NCBI RefSeq assembly: GCF_001659725.1
Contig: NZ_CP015922.1
Span: 1,798,001 to 1,862,000 of the forward strand
Origin: Polynucleobacter wuianus
GTDB lineage: Bacteria > Pseudomonadota > Gammaproteobacteria > Burkholderiales > Burkholderiaceae
Reading direction: 5' to 3'
Length of the DNA stretch: 64,000 nt
A model generated the notes under the pieces. It was given only the letters and a program-made list of their open reading frames with translations, was not told where the DNA came from and did no database searches. Positions within the stretch are counted from its first letter, which is position 1, and each line of letters starts with the position of its first letter. The translations under genes were made by a program, and so were the position numbers. Shown here piece by piece: positions 15,925 to 23,919 of this stretch.

Positions 15925-16719
15925 TTAGCCAAGACTGTGCATTTGCACTCTACGGAGTTTGTTGCTAATCATGTCTACAGCTACAACTAGGATAAGCATC
16001 GCCATGATCACCGTTGAGGCTTGCTGCTCATGCAATAAAGAGAGCTCATAGTACAAAATTTGTCCAAGACCCCCTGCGCCGACAAATCCTAATATCGTGG
16101 CCATACGTATATTCATTTCCCAACGATAAAGACTATAAGAGAGAAGTTGAGAATAGATCCCCGGCAAGGCCCCATAAATAAATGCTTGAGTATTACTTGC
16201 CCCAGCTAACCTCAGTGCTTGTGTCGCGTTAGGAGAGTGATTTTCCAGGGTCTCGCCAAATAAACGCCCTAGCACTCCCGTGGTGTGCAAGGCGAGCGCT
16301 AAGGTTCCAGCAAATGGGCCCAAACCTACTGCTAACACCATTAATACCGCCCAAACAAGCTCTGGCACCGAGCGCAGAAAATTTAAGAAAAAACGGGTCG
16401 CCACTTTTGCGCTACGACCAAACTGTCCAGCTGCTGGTAGCGCCAGAAAAAGACTCGCAATTGCCGACAATAAGGTGGCCATGGCAGAAATGGCCAGGGC
16501 CTGCAATACACCACTCCACACCTTCTGTAAAAAAGATGGCGAGAGATCTGGTGGAAAAAAGCGTGCTGTATAAATGGCAATGTCGCTCATAGCTTGCTGA
16601 GTAAACAAAGCCAGAGGATTCAATGAAAGATAGGCAAAGCTCATCACAATGAATATCGCAACCAGTAAAAGCGTAATGAGGCACTTAAGACAAAATTTGC
16701 GAGCAGGATAGTGGTTCAT
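15925..16719 (-). CDS. PhnE-type ABC permease 2 (probable selenium oxyanion importer)
   Basis: The 264-residue inner-membrane protein has about six helices and the cytoplasmic coupling motif (EAA-like) in MATILGFVGAGGLGQILYYEL. It resembles PhnE permeases of phosphonate-type importers. Its start overlaps the stop of the first permease gene by 4 bp (ATGA), so the two are translated together and probably form a heterodimer. The substrate is inferred from the operon, not from the sequence. Confidence 0.85.
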   Translation of the reverse strand: MNHYPARKFCLKCLITLLLVAIFIVMSFAYLSLNPLALFTQQAMSDIAIYTARFFPPDLSPSFLQKVWSGVLQALAISAMATLLSAIASLFLALPAAGQFGRSAKVATRFFLNFLRSVPELVWAVLMVLAVGLGPFAGTLALALHTTGVLGRLFGETLENHSPNATQALRLAGASNTQAFIYGALPGIYSQLLSYSLYRWEMNIRMATILGFVGAGGLGQILYYELSLLHEQQASTVIMAMLILVVAVDMISNKLRRVQMHSLG

Positions 16720-17543
16720 GCGAGCTGCCGACGAATGATGAGGCTGATGTAGTCTGCGAGTAAAACAAGCAATAAAAACATGATTAGGATGGTAGATACC
16801 TCACCACCATTAAGCATCTTCATTGACTGGTCCATAAGCTGCCCTAAGCCACCAGCGCCCACAAAACCCATGACCACCGAGGCTCTAACTGCACATTCCC
16901 AGCGATATATGGTGTAAGAAGCCAGTTCTCGTGAGGCGCTTGGCAATAACCCATATAAAAATGCATTGATACGGCCACTACCTAACATCAGTAGCGCTTT
17001 AGCAGGTAGCGTGTTTTCAGTTTCCAGGATTTCGGAATACACTTTTGCGAGCATGCCACCATAGGTAATAGCGATTGCTAGCACCCCCGCGATTGGGCCT
17101 AAACCAAATACTCTCACCAAAAGCAAGGCCCATACAATTTCTGGAATACCCCTGAGCAGTAATATCAGCATTCGGGCAAGATATCTACCAAGTTTTGCGA
17201 CGCGATGACCTGAGGCAGGACCAATACGCGAAATCGATAGGCTATAGGTGATGATGAGGCCCAGTGGAATTGCCATCAGCATTGCCAAGGCAATACCTGC
17301 TGTTGCCATGGCTAAAGTTTCTAAAGTAGCCTTGAATACCAAAGCTAAAAATGATAGTTGCAGATTAGGCGGAAAAAACTGAATTAAGAAGTTAGCAAAA
17401 ACTTTAAGATTGCTAACTTCAAATAATTTAAATACATCAAATTGTGCCAATTGCATCATTGGCCATAAGATCGCTAACGCAATACACGTCACCACAAAAC
17501 GCCTGAGCGCATCTGGATCTCTAAGATAGACCGCTCTTTTCAT
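16716..17543 (-). CDS. PhnE-type ABC permease 1 (probable selenium oxyanion importer)
   Basis: The 275-residue membrane protein has about six helices and the coupling motif VVMGFVGAGGLGQLMDQSM. It starts 2 bp after the ATPase gene's stop. The two permeases share the same layout (for example PEIVWALLLVRVFGLGPIAG here and PELVWAVLMVLAVGLGPFAG in the partner), which suggests they arose by duplication. Confidence 0.85.
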   Translation of the reverse strand: MKRAVYLRDPDALRRFVVTCIALAILWPMMQLAQFDVFKLFEVSNLKVFANFLIQFFPPNLQLSFLALVFKATLETLAMATAGIALAMLMAIPLGLIITYSLSISRIGPASGHRVAKLGRYLARMLILLLRGIPEIVWALLLVRVFGLGPIAGVLAIAITYGGMLAKVYSEILETENTLPAKALLMLGSGRINAFLYGLLPSASRELASYTIYRWECAVRASVVMGFVGAGGLGQLMDQSMKMLNGGEVSTILIMFLLLVLLADYISLIIRRQLA

Positions 17544-17545
17544 AG

Positions 17546-18331
17546 CTATGTATTTACGCTACCTTGTTTTGGCAGAACACCACGTTCGGATGCATACAAC
17601 TGTTGCAGCAAACTTTCATTCACCTCAGATGCTGGTAAGTCAAAAAAGACTTCTCCATCCTTCAGTCCAATGATTCTGGGGAACCATCGCAAAGCAATAT
17701 CTACTGCATGAAGACTAGCTACAAAACAAGCATCTCTACTTCGGGCATCCTCTAAAAGACGCTGAATGGTTAAATCAGAAAGGACGGGATCCATCGCTGA
17801 TACTGGCTCATCAGCCAGTAATAAATAAGGCTTCTGGTACAGCACGCGCGCGACACCCACTCTTTGCAATTGACCTCCAGACAGGCGGTCACAACGATCA
17901 AAGAGGCGGTCGGCGAGATCGAGTTTTTGCAGACATAACTGCGGACCCGCGATATCTATCGGATAGATTAATGACAGAAGAGATTTCCAGAGCGGCCACT
18001 GACCAAGACGACCAGCTAAGACAGCGGTAATCACTCTTTGTCTTGGTGGGATCGGGGCTGCTTGATGGACTAAGCCTATTTGAGAGCGTAAACGGCGTAA
18101 TTGCCCTTTTGAAATCGCCCATGGATCAATACCCAATAACGATATAGACCCAATACTAGGGCGCAGTGAAGTCGCTATCAAGTTAAGCAAGCTCGTTTTG
18201 CCAGAGCCAGATGATCCAATAATCGCAATTGATTCACCAGCTGAGGCGCTAATGTTGATATTTTTTAGCGCTTCTTTTCCATTGCTATGACTAAAACTAA
18301 CTTGCTTAAATGCAAATGCTATTTTTTTCAC
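17546..18331 (-). CDS. PhnC-type ABC transporter ATPase (probable selenium oxyanion importer)
   Basis: The 261-residue ATPase has Walker A (GSSGSGKTSLLNLI), Q-loop near SQIGLVHQ, signature LSGGQLQRVGVARVL, Walker B LLLADEPVSAMDP and the H-loop in ASLHAVDIAL. It is most like PhnC ATPases. Its start overlaps the stop of the binding protein gene by 4 bp, and the permease gene follows 2 bp after its stop, so all four transporter genes are one unit. Confidence 0.88.
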   Translation of the reverse strand: MKKIAFAFKQVSFSHSNGKEALKNINISASAGESIAIIGSSGSGKTSLLNLIATSLRPSIGSISLLGIDPWAISKGQLRRLRSQIGLVHQAAPIPPRQRVITAVLAGRLGQWPLWKSLLSLIYPIDIAGPQLCLQKLDLADRLFDRCDRLSGGQLQRVGVARVLYQKPYLLLADEPVSAMDPVLSDLTIQRLLEDARSRDACFVASLHAVDIALRWFPRIIGLKDGEVFFDLPASEVNESLLQQLYASERGVLPKQGSVNT

Positions 18332-19200
18332 TTAATCAAACCAGCACCAATTGCAGCCTTTTCAATTTCATCGTAGTTAGATGATTTAGTAGGGATATAT
18401 TTGCTAGCCCTCTGAAGATCCATTAATTCTTTATGAGCAGGATCATTGGAATTCAGCTTTAAAAAAGCATCGCTAATTTTTTTAGTTACCGCTGCATCCA
18501 AACCACCTCGTACGGTCCAGTTATAATCATGGTACGGAGGCGTTGTATAAAGAACTTTTACTTTTTCGGTATTAGGATTTTTAGCATCAGACAATTTATC
18601 CCAAACAGATGCATTTAAAGCGCCAGCATCTGCTTTACCGCTAGCAACAAATGCGACTGTTGCGTCATGGGCTCCAGAAAAAGCAATACTCTTAAAGTCT
18701 TTATCTGGGTTAATGCCTGCCTTCATTAGGTAAAAACGCGGCATTAAATGGCCTGAAGTAGATGATGGCGAACCAAAAGCAAAGGTCTTGCCCTTTAAAT
18801 CTGTCAAATTCTTTGCCGAGCTAGCATCAGGAATAATAAATTTACTCGTAAATTTTTCATCTTCAAGACGCTGAATGATCGGCTTGACGGCGCCATTCGT
18901 ACGAATTTTTGCTTGAATATAGGTAAACCCGCCTAACCATGCCATATCGATTTTATTTGTTGCCAGCGCCTCAACAACTGCGGCATAGTCTGTCACGGGC
19001 GTAAATTCAACTTTCATGCCAGTCTCTTTAGAAAGATATTCGCCTAAAGGAAGAAATTTTCTTTGTAGCTCGGTTGGTGATTCATCCGGAATCGCGGAGA
19101 CGCGTAAGACGGCTTGCGCCTGAGCTGGAAGCGTGAACATGCTACAGCAAAGCGTTGTTAAAACAAGGCCGAGTGAAAATTTCAAAGTATTTAGTTTCAT
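18328..19200 (-). CDS. PhnD-type periplasmic binding protein, putative selenate/selenite importer
   Basis: The 290-residue protein has a signal peptide ending PAQAQA and the PhnD-type binding fold: LRVSAIPDESPTELQRKFLPLGEYLSKETG, DMAWLGGFTYIQA, FGSPSSTSGHL and AFSGAHDATVAFVASGKADAGALN. I recall an NCBI family (TIGR04553) called putative selenate ABC transporter substrate-binding protein with this sort of sequence, but cannot check it. Its place between selD and the transporter genes in a selenoneine operon supports import of a selenium oxyanion. Phosphonate or phosphite remains possible. Confidence 0.75.
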   Translation of the reverse strand: MKLNTLKFSLGLVLTTLCCSMFTLPAQAQAVLRVSAIPDESPTELQRKFLPLGEYLSKETGMKVEFTPVTDYAAVVEALATNKIDMAWLGGFTYIQAKIRTNGAVKPIIQRLEDEKFTSKFIIPDASSAKNLTDLKGKTFAFGSPSSTSGHLMPRFYLMKAGINPDKDFKSIAFSGAHDATVAFVASGKADAGALNASVWDKLSDAKNPNTEKVKVLYTTPPYHDYNWTVRGGLDAAVTKKISDAFLKLNSNDPAHKELMDLQRASKYIPTKSSNYDEIEKAAIGAGLIK

Positions 19201-19239
19201 GTTGTTCGGATACTTTCTATTGAATTAAAGAAGTAGAGC

Positions 19240-20280
19240 TTAGGCTACAGAAACACCTGAGCCCTGTACAAATTGGCCTATTTTTTGAGCTTGGCTAAAT
19301 CCATCTGCCCTGAGAATTTCCAATACCTGCTCAGTCGCTTCTGGGCTACAAGAGATTAATAAACCACCACTAGTCTGGGGGTCGGACAAGAGGTTTTGCT
19401 GCCACTCATTCAAATGAGAGGCCAGCTGTATTTCATGACCATAACCCAGCCAGTTACGTGGTGATGCGCCAGTAAAGATGCCTTCTTTTACCAGCTTGAC
19501 CGCCTCAGAAACTACTGGAATAGAGTCCCACTGAATCTGAGCTGAAAGCTTTGCTCCACGGCACAGTTCCAATAAGTGCCCTGCTAAGCCAAACCCTGTC
19601 ACATCCGTAAGCGCATGCACGCTATCGAGTTGGGATAGCGCGACGCCAGGTTTATTCAGCTTAGTCGTTAAGGCAATCATCTCCTGGTAAGCAGAGTCAG
19701 AAAGCTGCTCTTTTTTTAGCGCAGCAGAAAGAATACCTACACCCAAGGGTTTGCTAAGGATGATGCTATCGCCTAACTTTGCACCGCTATTACGCTTGAG
19801 TTTTTTAGGGTCTACTACGCCAATGGCGACCAAGCCATAAATGGGCTCCACAGTATCAATGGAGTGACCCCCAGCAATCATAATCCCAGCTTCTGCGCAT
19901 ACCGACTCACCACCAGCAGTAATTTGCTGAATGACCTCCAAAGGAAGGACATTGATTGGCATGCCTAATAGCGCTAGAGCAAAAAGAGGTTGGGCACCCA
20001 TAGCGTAAATATCTGAGATCGCATTTGTTGCTGCAATTCGCCCAAATTGATACGGATCATCAACAATCGGCATAAAGAAATCGGTTGTCGCTACGATCGC
20101 CTGATGTTCGTTGATTTGATAAACAGCGGCATCCTCATTGTTATCAGAACCTGCTAGTAGTGCAGCAGGTATCTGGCGAATAGGAGAAGATTTCAGAATA
20201 TCGCTCAAAACACCTGGAGCAATTTTGCAACCACAGCCTCCGCCGTGAGAGAGGGAGGTAAGACGACCGTTATATGTCAT
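19240..20280 (-). CDS. selD: Selenide, water dikinase SelD (SenC role)
   Basis: SelD makes selenophosphate from selenide and ATP. The 346-residue protein has the active-site loop SHGGGCGCKIAPGVL near residues 12-26 with Cys rather than Sec, the GSDNNEDAAVYQI nucleotide region, TDFFMPIVDDPYQFGRIAATNAISDIYAMG and LTDVTGFGLAGHLLEL. No selA, selB or tRNA-Sec is in the window. Lying 59 bp after senA, it probably supplies selenophosphate to SenB; a role in 2-selenouridine synthesis cannot be excluded. Confidence 0.93.
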   Translation of the reverse strand: MTYNGRLTSLSHGGGCGCKIAPGVLSDILKSSPIRQIPAALLAGSDNNEDAAVYQINEHQAIVATTDFFMPIVDDPYQFGRIAATNAISDIYAMGAQPLFALALLGMPINVLPLEVIQQITAGGESVCAEAGIMIAGGHSIDTVEPIYGLVAIGVVDPKKLKRNSGAKLGDSIILSKPLGVGILSAALKKEQLSDSAYQEMIALTTKLNKPGVALSQLDSVHALTDVTGFGLAGHLLELCRGAKLSAQIQWDSIPVVSEAVKLVKEGIFTGASPRNWLGYGHEIQLASHLNEWQQNLLSDPQTSGGLLISCSPEATEQVLEILRADGFSQAQKIGQFVQGSGVSVA

Positions 20281-20339
20281 GTTGAAGAACTCAATTTAAA
20301 AGTAAGAAGATGTCAGCGAAGTATGTGAGCTTACCTAAT

Positions 20340-21491
20340 TTATGCTAAACAGGTACGAAAGCCGCAAAAAAAGTCACTGCGGGAAGGTAGGTAAAAATTA
20401 CGAAATTGGGGTCGACGCAGATAGTCGGGGGTATATACACTCCAGCCCTTCAAAACCCGATGCCTGCTATCAAACCATGGGGCCGAATAATCTTGATAAG
20501 GATCGGAGCTAAAGCCCTCAAAAGGCTTAAAAGTACCGCTAGTCCACTCCCATAAGCTGGAGGGTTGCCATGGCTCATGTGCTGATGTCATTAAAAGGCT
20601 AAGCTCATTTTCAGTGGGGAGTCGAACACCCTTCCATAAACAATACTGCTCAGCATTATGGGCAGAGATATGTCTTACTGGAGCATTAAGATCCAACTCT
20701 CGCCACTGATCAAAAAAACGCTCAAACCAAGTATCGCCCTCTTTTTTCCAATACGTAGGTTGATGCTCTACATAGCTTATTCCTGCATCATTTAGAGATC
20801 TTAAAAACTCTACATATTCACCGCTGCTAACTGCATGGCTTGAAATTGAAAAATTGGGGACTAATACTTCATGCTGCCATTTTTCATTATCAAAAATAAA
20901 GCCTATATTTGGTGTGGACCCAAGCTTAAATTGAGACTGAGGAATATGGATATATCTTGGCTCTAAGTCTTTCTGTTGTTCTTGTATAGAACCCAGACTT
21001 TGCTCTAGCGGCCAGACGTAACCTAAAGATTGCCACATATAAGCAAATGCTTCATTGTGCATATCCTCATGATAGAGGGCCAATTGAATAAAGTAAGCCT
21101 GCTCAGGACTCAAGATTCCAGATCTGAGAATGGCAAATGTACGCTCCATCACATTCGAAAAGTAATTCATCAAGATATCGATAGAAGGTATTTGTACCTG
21201 CCAGCGATCATCATGAATTATTTCAGAAGAATTAAATAAAGCATCTGCATGGGCTAAAAAGGAAGGATTGGATGCTACCCCTTTGCGATGAACCCAAAAT
21301 TCGTGAAACCAAATCAGATGGCCAAACTCCCAATGCGGAGGGTTTAATCCGGGCAATAAGGCGACTGTTTCCTGGCCGTGATCAAGCTTACTAATGATAG
21401 TTTGTGTCACGTGAGTCGAGCGCTCTAAATCTTTTAGAAGCTTATTGGGTAATGGCCAAGGCTCGTAGCGCAGATAGTCAAACTGTGTCAT
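20340..21491 (-). CDS. senA: SenA-type (EgtB homologue) selenoneine synthase
   Basis: SenA joins the selenosugar to hercynine in an iron- and oxygen-dependent reaction that gives selenoneine. The 383-residue protein has an N-terminal DinB-like domain with the iron motif HxxxHxE (HEDMHNE, about residues 141-147) and a C-terminal formylglycine-generating-enzyme-like domain with HAVSSGEYVEFLR, WEWTSGTF and the end FRNFYLPSRSDFFCGFRTC. These are shared with EgtB, so sequence alone cannot separate the two. The neighbours selD, a selenium-type importer, egtD and senB favour SenA. Confidence 0.82.
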   Translation of the reverse strand: MTQFDYLRYEPWPLPNKLLKDLERSTHVTQTIISKLDHGQETVALLPGLNPPHWEFGHLIWFHEFWVHRKGVASNPSFLAHADALFNSSEIIHDDRWQVQIPSIDILMNYFSNVMERTFAILRSGILSPEQAYFIQLALYHEDMHNEAFAYMWQSLGYVWPLEQSLGSIQEQQKDLEPRYIHIPQSQFKLGSTPNIGFIFDNEKWQHEVLVPNFSISSHAVSSGEYVEFLRSLNDAGISYVEHQPTYWKKEGDTWFERFFDQWRELDLNAPVRHISAHNAEQYCLWKGVRLPTENELSLLMTSAHEPWQPSSLWEWTSGTFKPFEGFSSDPYQDYSAPWFDSRHRVLKGWSVYTPDYLRRPQFRNFYLPSRSDFFCGFRTCLA

Positions 21492-21528
21492 TTAGATTTA
21501 GAAAATGAAGATCATCAATATCGCTGTA

Positions 21529-22128
21529 CTACTTAGGCAAGATCTCAAGTAATTCTTCAACGGTTTTATACCCCATGATGGGCATGAAACTTCGAGGTGA
21601 AAAATTCTTCTCACCAATAAGCATTGCCGGTAATCCCTGAAAGCCATACGTTTTAAACTCTTGCTCATCGGCCATGACATGCTTAGTCAATTCACCATTA
21701 TCGAGTGCTTGCCTCAGCTGCAAGATGTCTATTCCTGCTTGAGAGGCAATCTTCATCACTACTTCTTCACTGCTGATATCAAGCCCACTCAGAAAGAATG
21801 CATCAAATAAAGCTCTGGCTAATTTTAAAGATAAGCCCTGAGAATTAGCGAAGTAAACACTCTCTTGTGCAAGCCAGGTATAGGTTAGAAATTTTGGTGT
21901 TAGAAGCTTAAGATTTTCTTGCATGACAATGGGCTCAGACTTAGCAGCCTCAAGATTATCTATATAGGATTGTGGGGGAGAGATATTGCCCTCAACTGGG
22001 GTTAATTCAAATGCTCTCCATACTATCTCTAGTCTGTCTTGATACTTTATTTGGAGCTTTTCAAAAACTATAGTCTGAAAGTAACTATATGGACATTCAA
22101 AGTCAGCCCAGATCTGAATCTGAATCAT
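21529..22128 (-). CDS. DsbA-family (FrnE-like) thioredoxin-fold protein
   Basis: The 199-residue protein has no signal peptide, so it is cytoplasmic. The active-site region is DFECPYSYFQT, a CPYS motif with a single cysteine, and the cis-proline loop is GFQGLPAMLIG. This layout fits the FrnE/2-hydroxychromene isomerase-like branch. In the operon it precedes senA by 37 bp. A thiol or selenol exchange role in selenium handling is possible, but I infer that only from the neighbours. Confidence 0.8.
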   Translation of the reverse strand: MIQIQIWADFECPYSYFQTIVFEKLQIKYQDRLEIVWRAFELTPVEGNISPPQSYIDNLEAAKSEPIVMQENLKLLTPKFLTYTWLAQESVYFANSQGLSLKLARALFDAFFLSGLDISSEEVVMKIASQAGIDILQLRQALDNGELTKHVMADEQEFKTYGFQGLPAMLIGEKNFSPRSFMPIMGYKTVEELLEILPK

Positions 22129-22170
22129 TACTTCTCCACCTCGTTTAATTAACTACCAACATCATATTCT

Positions 22171-22722
22171 TTAAATCTGCCTAGCCAATAAAACAGCTAC
22201 TGCCGATCCACCCCCCACTAAAGCACACCAAAGCCTTAGAGTTAAGGGCCTAGGGCTCACAACTTTTGATCTTGCTTCATTTTTATGATTTATTTCGTCG
22301 GCTTGGCAACGTATGAGGAGCTTAAGCAAATCATCATGACTACCATTTTTTTGTAGATATTCAATCTGTTGCTGATAATGTTGTTCTACAAATGTCTCAA
22401 CAGCATCAATCGTTGCATAAACTGCTTTTCTTCCAAATAGCGCTGGTATCGCCCCAGTTAACCATCCCGCAATGCGCCAAGGACCCAGCAAACAACTTCG
22501 ATGCTTGGCCTCGAAAATAGACTCTATTAACTGTAAATGCTCAGCCTCAGTGGCTCCATGATGCTTGGCAAAACTGATGAGCTCCTGATCTTTACGTAAT
22601 TTTACAATGGCAATAATGCCTTTATAGATATAGATAGCACCCGTTTCGCCAGCATGATCTGAGCGCAACTCACGTTCCAAATAGACGGAATAAGCATTGC
22701 TACGCTCGATTACACCCCTCAT
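22171..22722 (-). CDS. Coq7-like diiron hydroxylase (demethoxyubiquinone hydroxylase family)
   Basis: The 183-residue protein has the Coq7 diiron ligand pattern: SDHAGETGAIYIYKGI (first Glu), GATEAEHLQLIE (E-x-x-H), VETFVEQHY (Glu) and CQADEINHKNEA (E-x-x-H). Coq7 hydroxylates demethoxyubiquinone late in ubiquinone synthesis. A hydrophobic end (residues about 160-180) fits membrane attachment. Its place in a selenoneine operon is unexpected; it may be a second copy used under oxidative stress, or a diiron enzyme with another substrate. Confidence 0.82.
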   Translation of the reverse strand: MRGVIERSNAYSVYLERELRSDHAGETGAIYIYKGIIAIVKLRKDQELISFAKHHGATEAEHLQLIESIFEAKHRSCLLGPWRIAGWLTGAIPALFGRKAVYATIDAVETFVEQHYQQQIEYLQKNGSHDDLLKLLIRCQADEINHKNEARSKVVSPRPLTLRLWCALVGGGSAVAVLLARQI

Positions 22723-22794
22723 CTGAGATAAGCCCGGATGTAACTTATAACTTCATCATAAAACTGTCGCATCTTTTTCATCAATCTCATTTTA

Positions 22795-23358
22795 TTATTG
22801 AAGGTAATTACTAAAATCAAATATAGAGTTGGGCCCGAGCTTTTCTGCTTTTTGTAACTCGGCTTTTGTAATCAGAACGCTTTGAGTATCCCATTTACCC
22901 TTTTTGGAGATTTCTTGTAATTGATACTTTTGCGAGTCCCAGGCTGGAATGATCTCAATTTGAAAGGGGCTTGTTCTCGCATGTTTTGAAGATGATGCTA
23001 CGGCAATCTTAGATAGACAATCACGCATATAAGATTCAAATGATTCTACGAACTCCTTAGCAAAATCTGCGATAACTACTTTTCTGGATCTAGAGTGATT
23101 GACTGCTAAAAATACATCTTTCATCGTCATACTTTGTGGGTCTTTAGCTAAGTAGTATCCGCCCCTTCGTCCTTTGGCAGCTCGTATTAAATAAGCAGAC
23201 TTGAGTGCGGATAGCACTATCTCCATACGACTTAAAGAAAGGTGCTGACGTTTAGCGATATCAATTGCTCTAACCGGAACACCAAAGCGTGAATAGGCGG
23301 TGATATCAATCAAGGTATTGATAGTTTGCTCAAGCGACCTATTGATGTACTTCAGCAT
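22795..23358 (-). CDS. Rrf2-family transcriptional regulator, first gene of the selenoneine operon
   Basis: The 187-residue protein has the Rrf2 winged helix: INTLIDITAYSRFGVPVRAIDIAKRQHLSLSRMEIVLSALKSA, then RAAKGRRGGYYLAKDPQSMTMKDVF. The usual three-cysteine Fe-S cluster site is missing (one Cys, in RDCLSK), so it would not sense through an Fe-S cluster. Beyond residue 120 the tail is unusual and without known motifs. It has a good ribosome binding site (AAAGGAAAG) and leads a ten-gene operon, so it probably regulates itself and the operon. Confidence 0.85.
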   Translation of the reverse strand: MLKYINRSLEQTINTLIDITAYSRFGVPVRAIDIAKRQHLSLSRMEIVLSALKSAYLIRAAKGRRGGYYLAKDPQSMTMKDVFLAVNHSRSRKVVIADFAKEFVESFESYMRDCLSKIAVASSSKHARTSPFQIEIIPAWDSQKYQLQEISKKGKWDTQSVLITKAELQKAEKLGPNSIFDFSNYLQ

Positions 23359-23403
23359 GACACTTTCCTTTTATTAACGACACGATAGAAATGACTTAAA
23401 AAG

Positions 23404-23421
23404 AAGTCGCCCGAAGGCGAC
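23404..23421 (-). terminator. Terminator-like hairpin in the leader of the selenoneine operon
   Basis: AGTCGCC and GGCGACT pair around CGAA and, in minus-strand sense, are followed by TCTTTTTAA. It lies 46 bp upstream of the Rrf2 start on the same strand. No minus-strand gene lies just upstream for it to end, so it may be an attenuator or the end of a small leader RNA. Confidence 0.6.
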
Positions 23422-23470
23422 TGAAGGACCTTAAATACGGGTCGGGAGACAGCTTGATTCTGAACCTATT

Positions 23471-23561
23471 AGGGTTATTACGTATAAAACTACTAATAGA
23501 GGGGTTTTTGCTGCCCTGCAATCTATGATCTTAAAGCGCATACTAATTAAGTAGTAACCCT
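23471..23561. promoter_or_regulatory. Inverted repeats in the divergent regulatory region
   Basis: AGGGTTATTAC (23471-23481) and GTAGTAACCCT (23551-23561) are near-perfect inverted copies (10 of 11). Between them, TACTAAT occurs twice (at 23491 and 23541). They lie between the Rrf2 gene and the small plus-strand genes. These could be regulator binding sites; no clear promoter hexamers could be fixed. Confidence 0.4.
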
Positions 23562-23587
23562 AGTATTTCTAACCAAAGGAGCCTTAA

Positions 23588-23689
23588 ATGAGACAGTTCA
23601 AACAGTTTCTGAGTAATTTGGTCATAGTTTTAGTCGAGGCTCGCAAGGCTTACTTCAGGCGCCATATCAATCATCTTTTAGGCTCATGA
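23588..23689 (+). CDS. Small basic protein, 33 residues, unknown
   Basis: The frame begins with an ATG at 23588 preceded by a strong ribosome binding site (AAAGGAGCC) and ends with TGA at 23687. The product is MRQFKQFLSNLVIVLVEA followed by a basic end RKAYFRRHINHLLGS; it is amphipathic and basic, recalling short DUF1127-type proteins, though the match is not clear. It starts a group of three small plus-strand genes. Confidence 0.5.
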   Translation: MRQFKQFLSNLVIVLVEARKAYFRRHINHLLGS

Positions 23690-23710
23690 GTTACGTTCAA
23701 CAAAAATCAT

Positions 23711-23896
23711 ATGAAATTAACCGTTTTTCGTTACAAAGTCTGGGATCCCCAGGATGACAATGAAGCACAGATGCCTCCTTACTACGCTATCCGGGAATAT
23801 ATCGAAAACTTAGAAGGAGCCTCTGTCATCGAAGATGACTTTTTGGAGGTTGATGAGTCAGACCTTGATGTTTATGGAAGAATCTCTACCACTTAG
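23711..23896 (+). CDS. Small acidic protein, 61 residues, unknown
   Basis: The protein begins MKLTVFRYKVWDPQDDNEAQ and has an acidic second half (IEDDFLEVDESDLDVYG). No membrane helix or known motif is present. It starts 21 bp after the 33-residue gene and is followed 23 bp later by a secreted protein gene, so the three may be co-transcribed. No function can be given. Confidence 0.55.
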   Translation: MKLTVFRYKVWDPQDDNEAQMPPYYAIREYIENLEGASVIEDDFLEVDESDLDVYGRISTT

Positions 23897-23919
23897 ATTA
23901 AATGAAAAGGAAGCGCACA

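Noticed and set aside
20340..21491. Calling the EgtB-like gene plain ergothioneine EgtB
   Set aside because: Possible from domains alone, but selD, a SenB-type glycosyltransferase and a likely selenium importer are in the same locus, while egtA, egtC and egtE are not.
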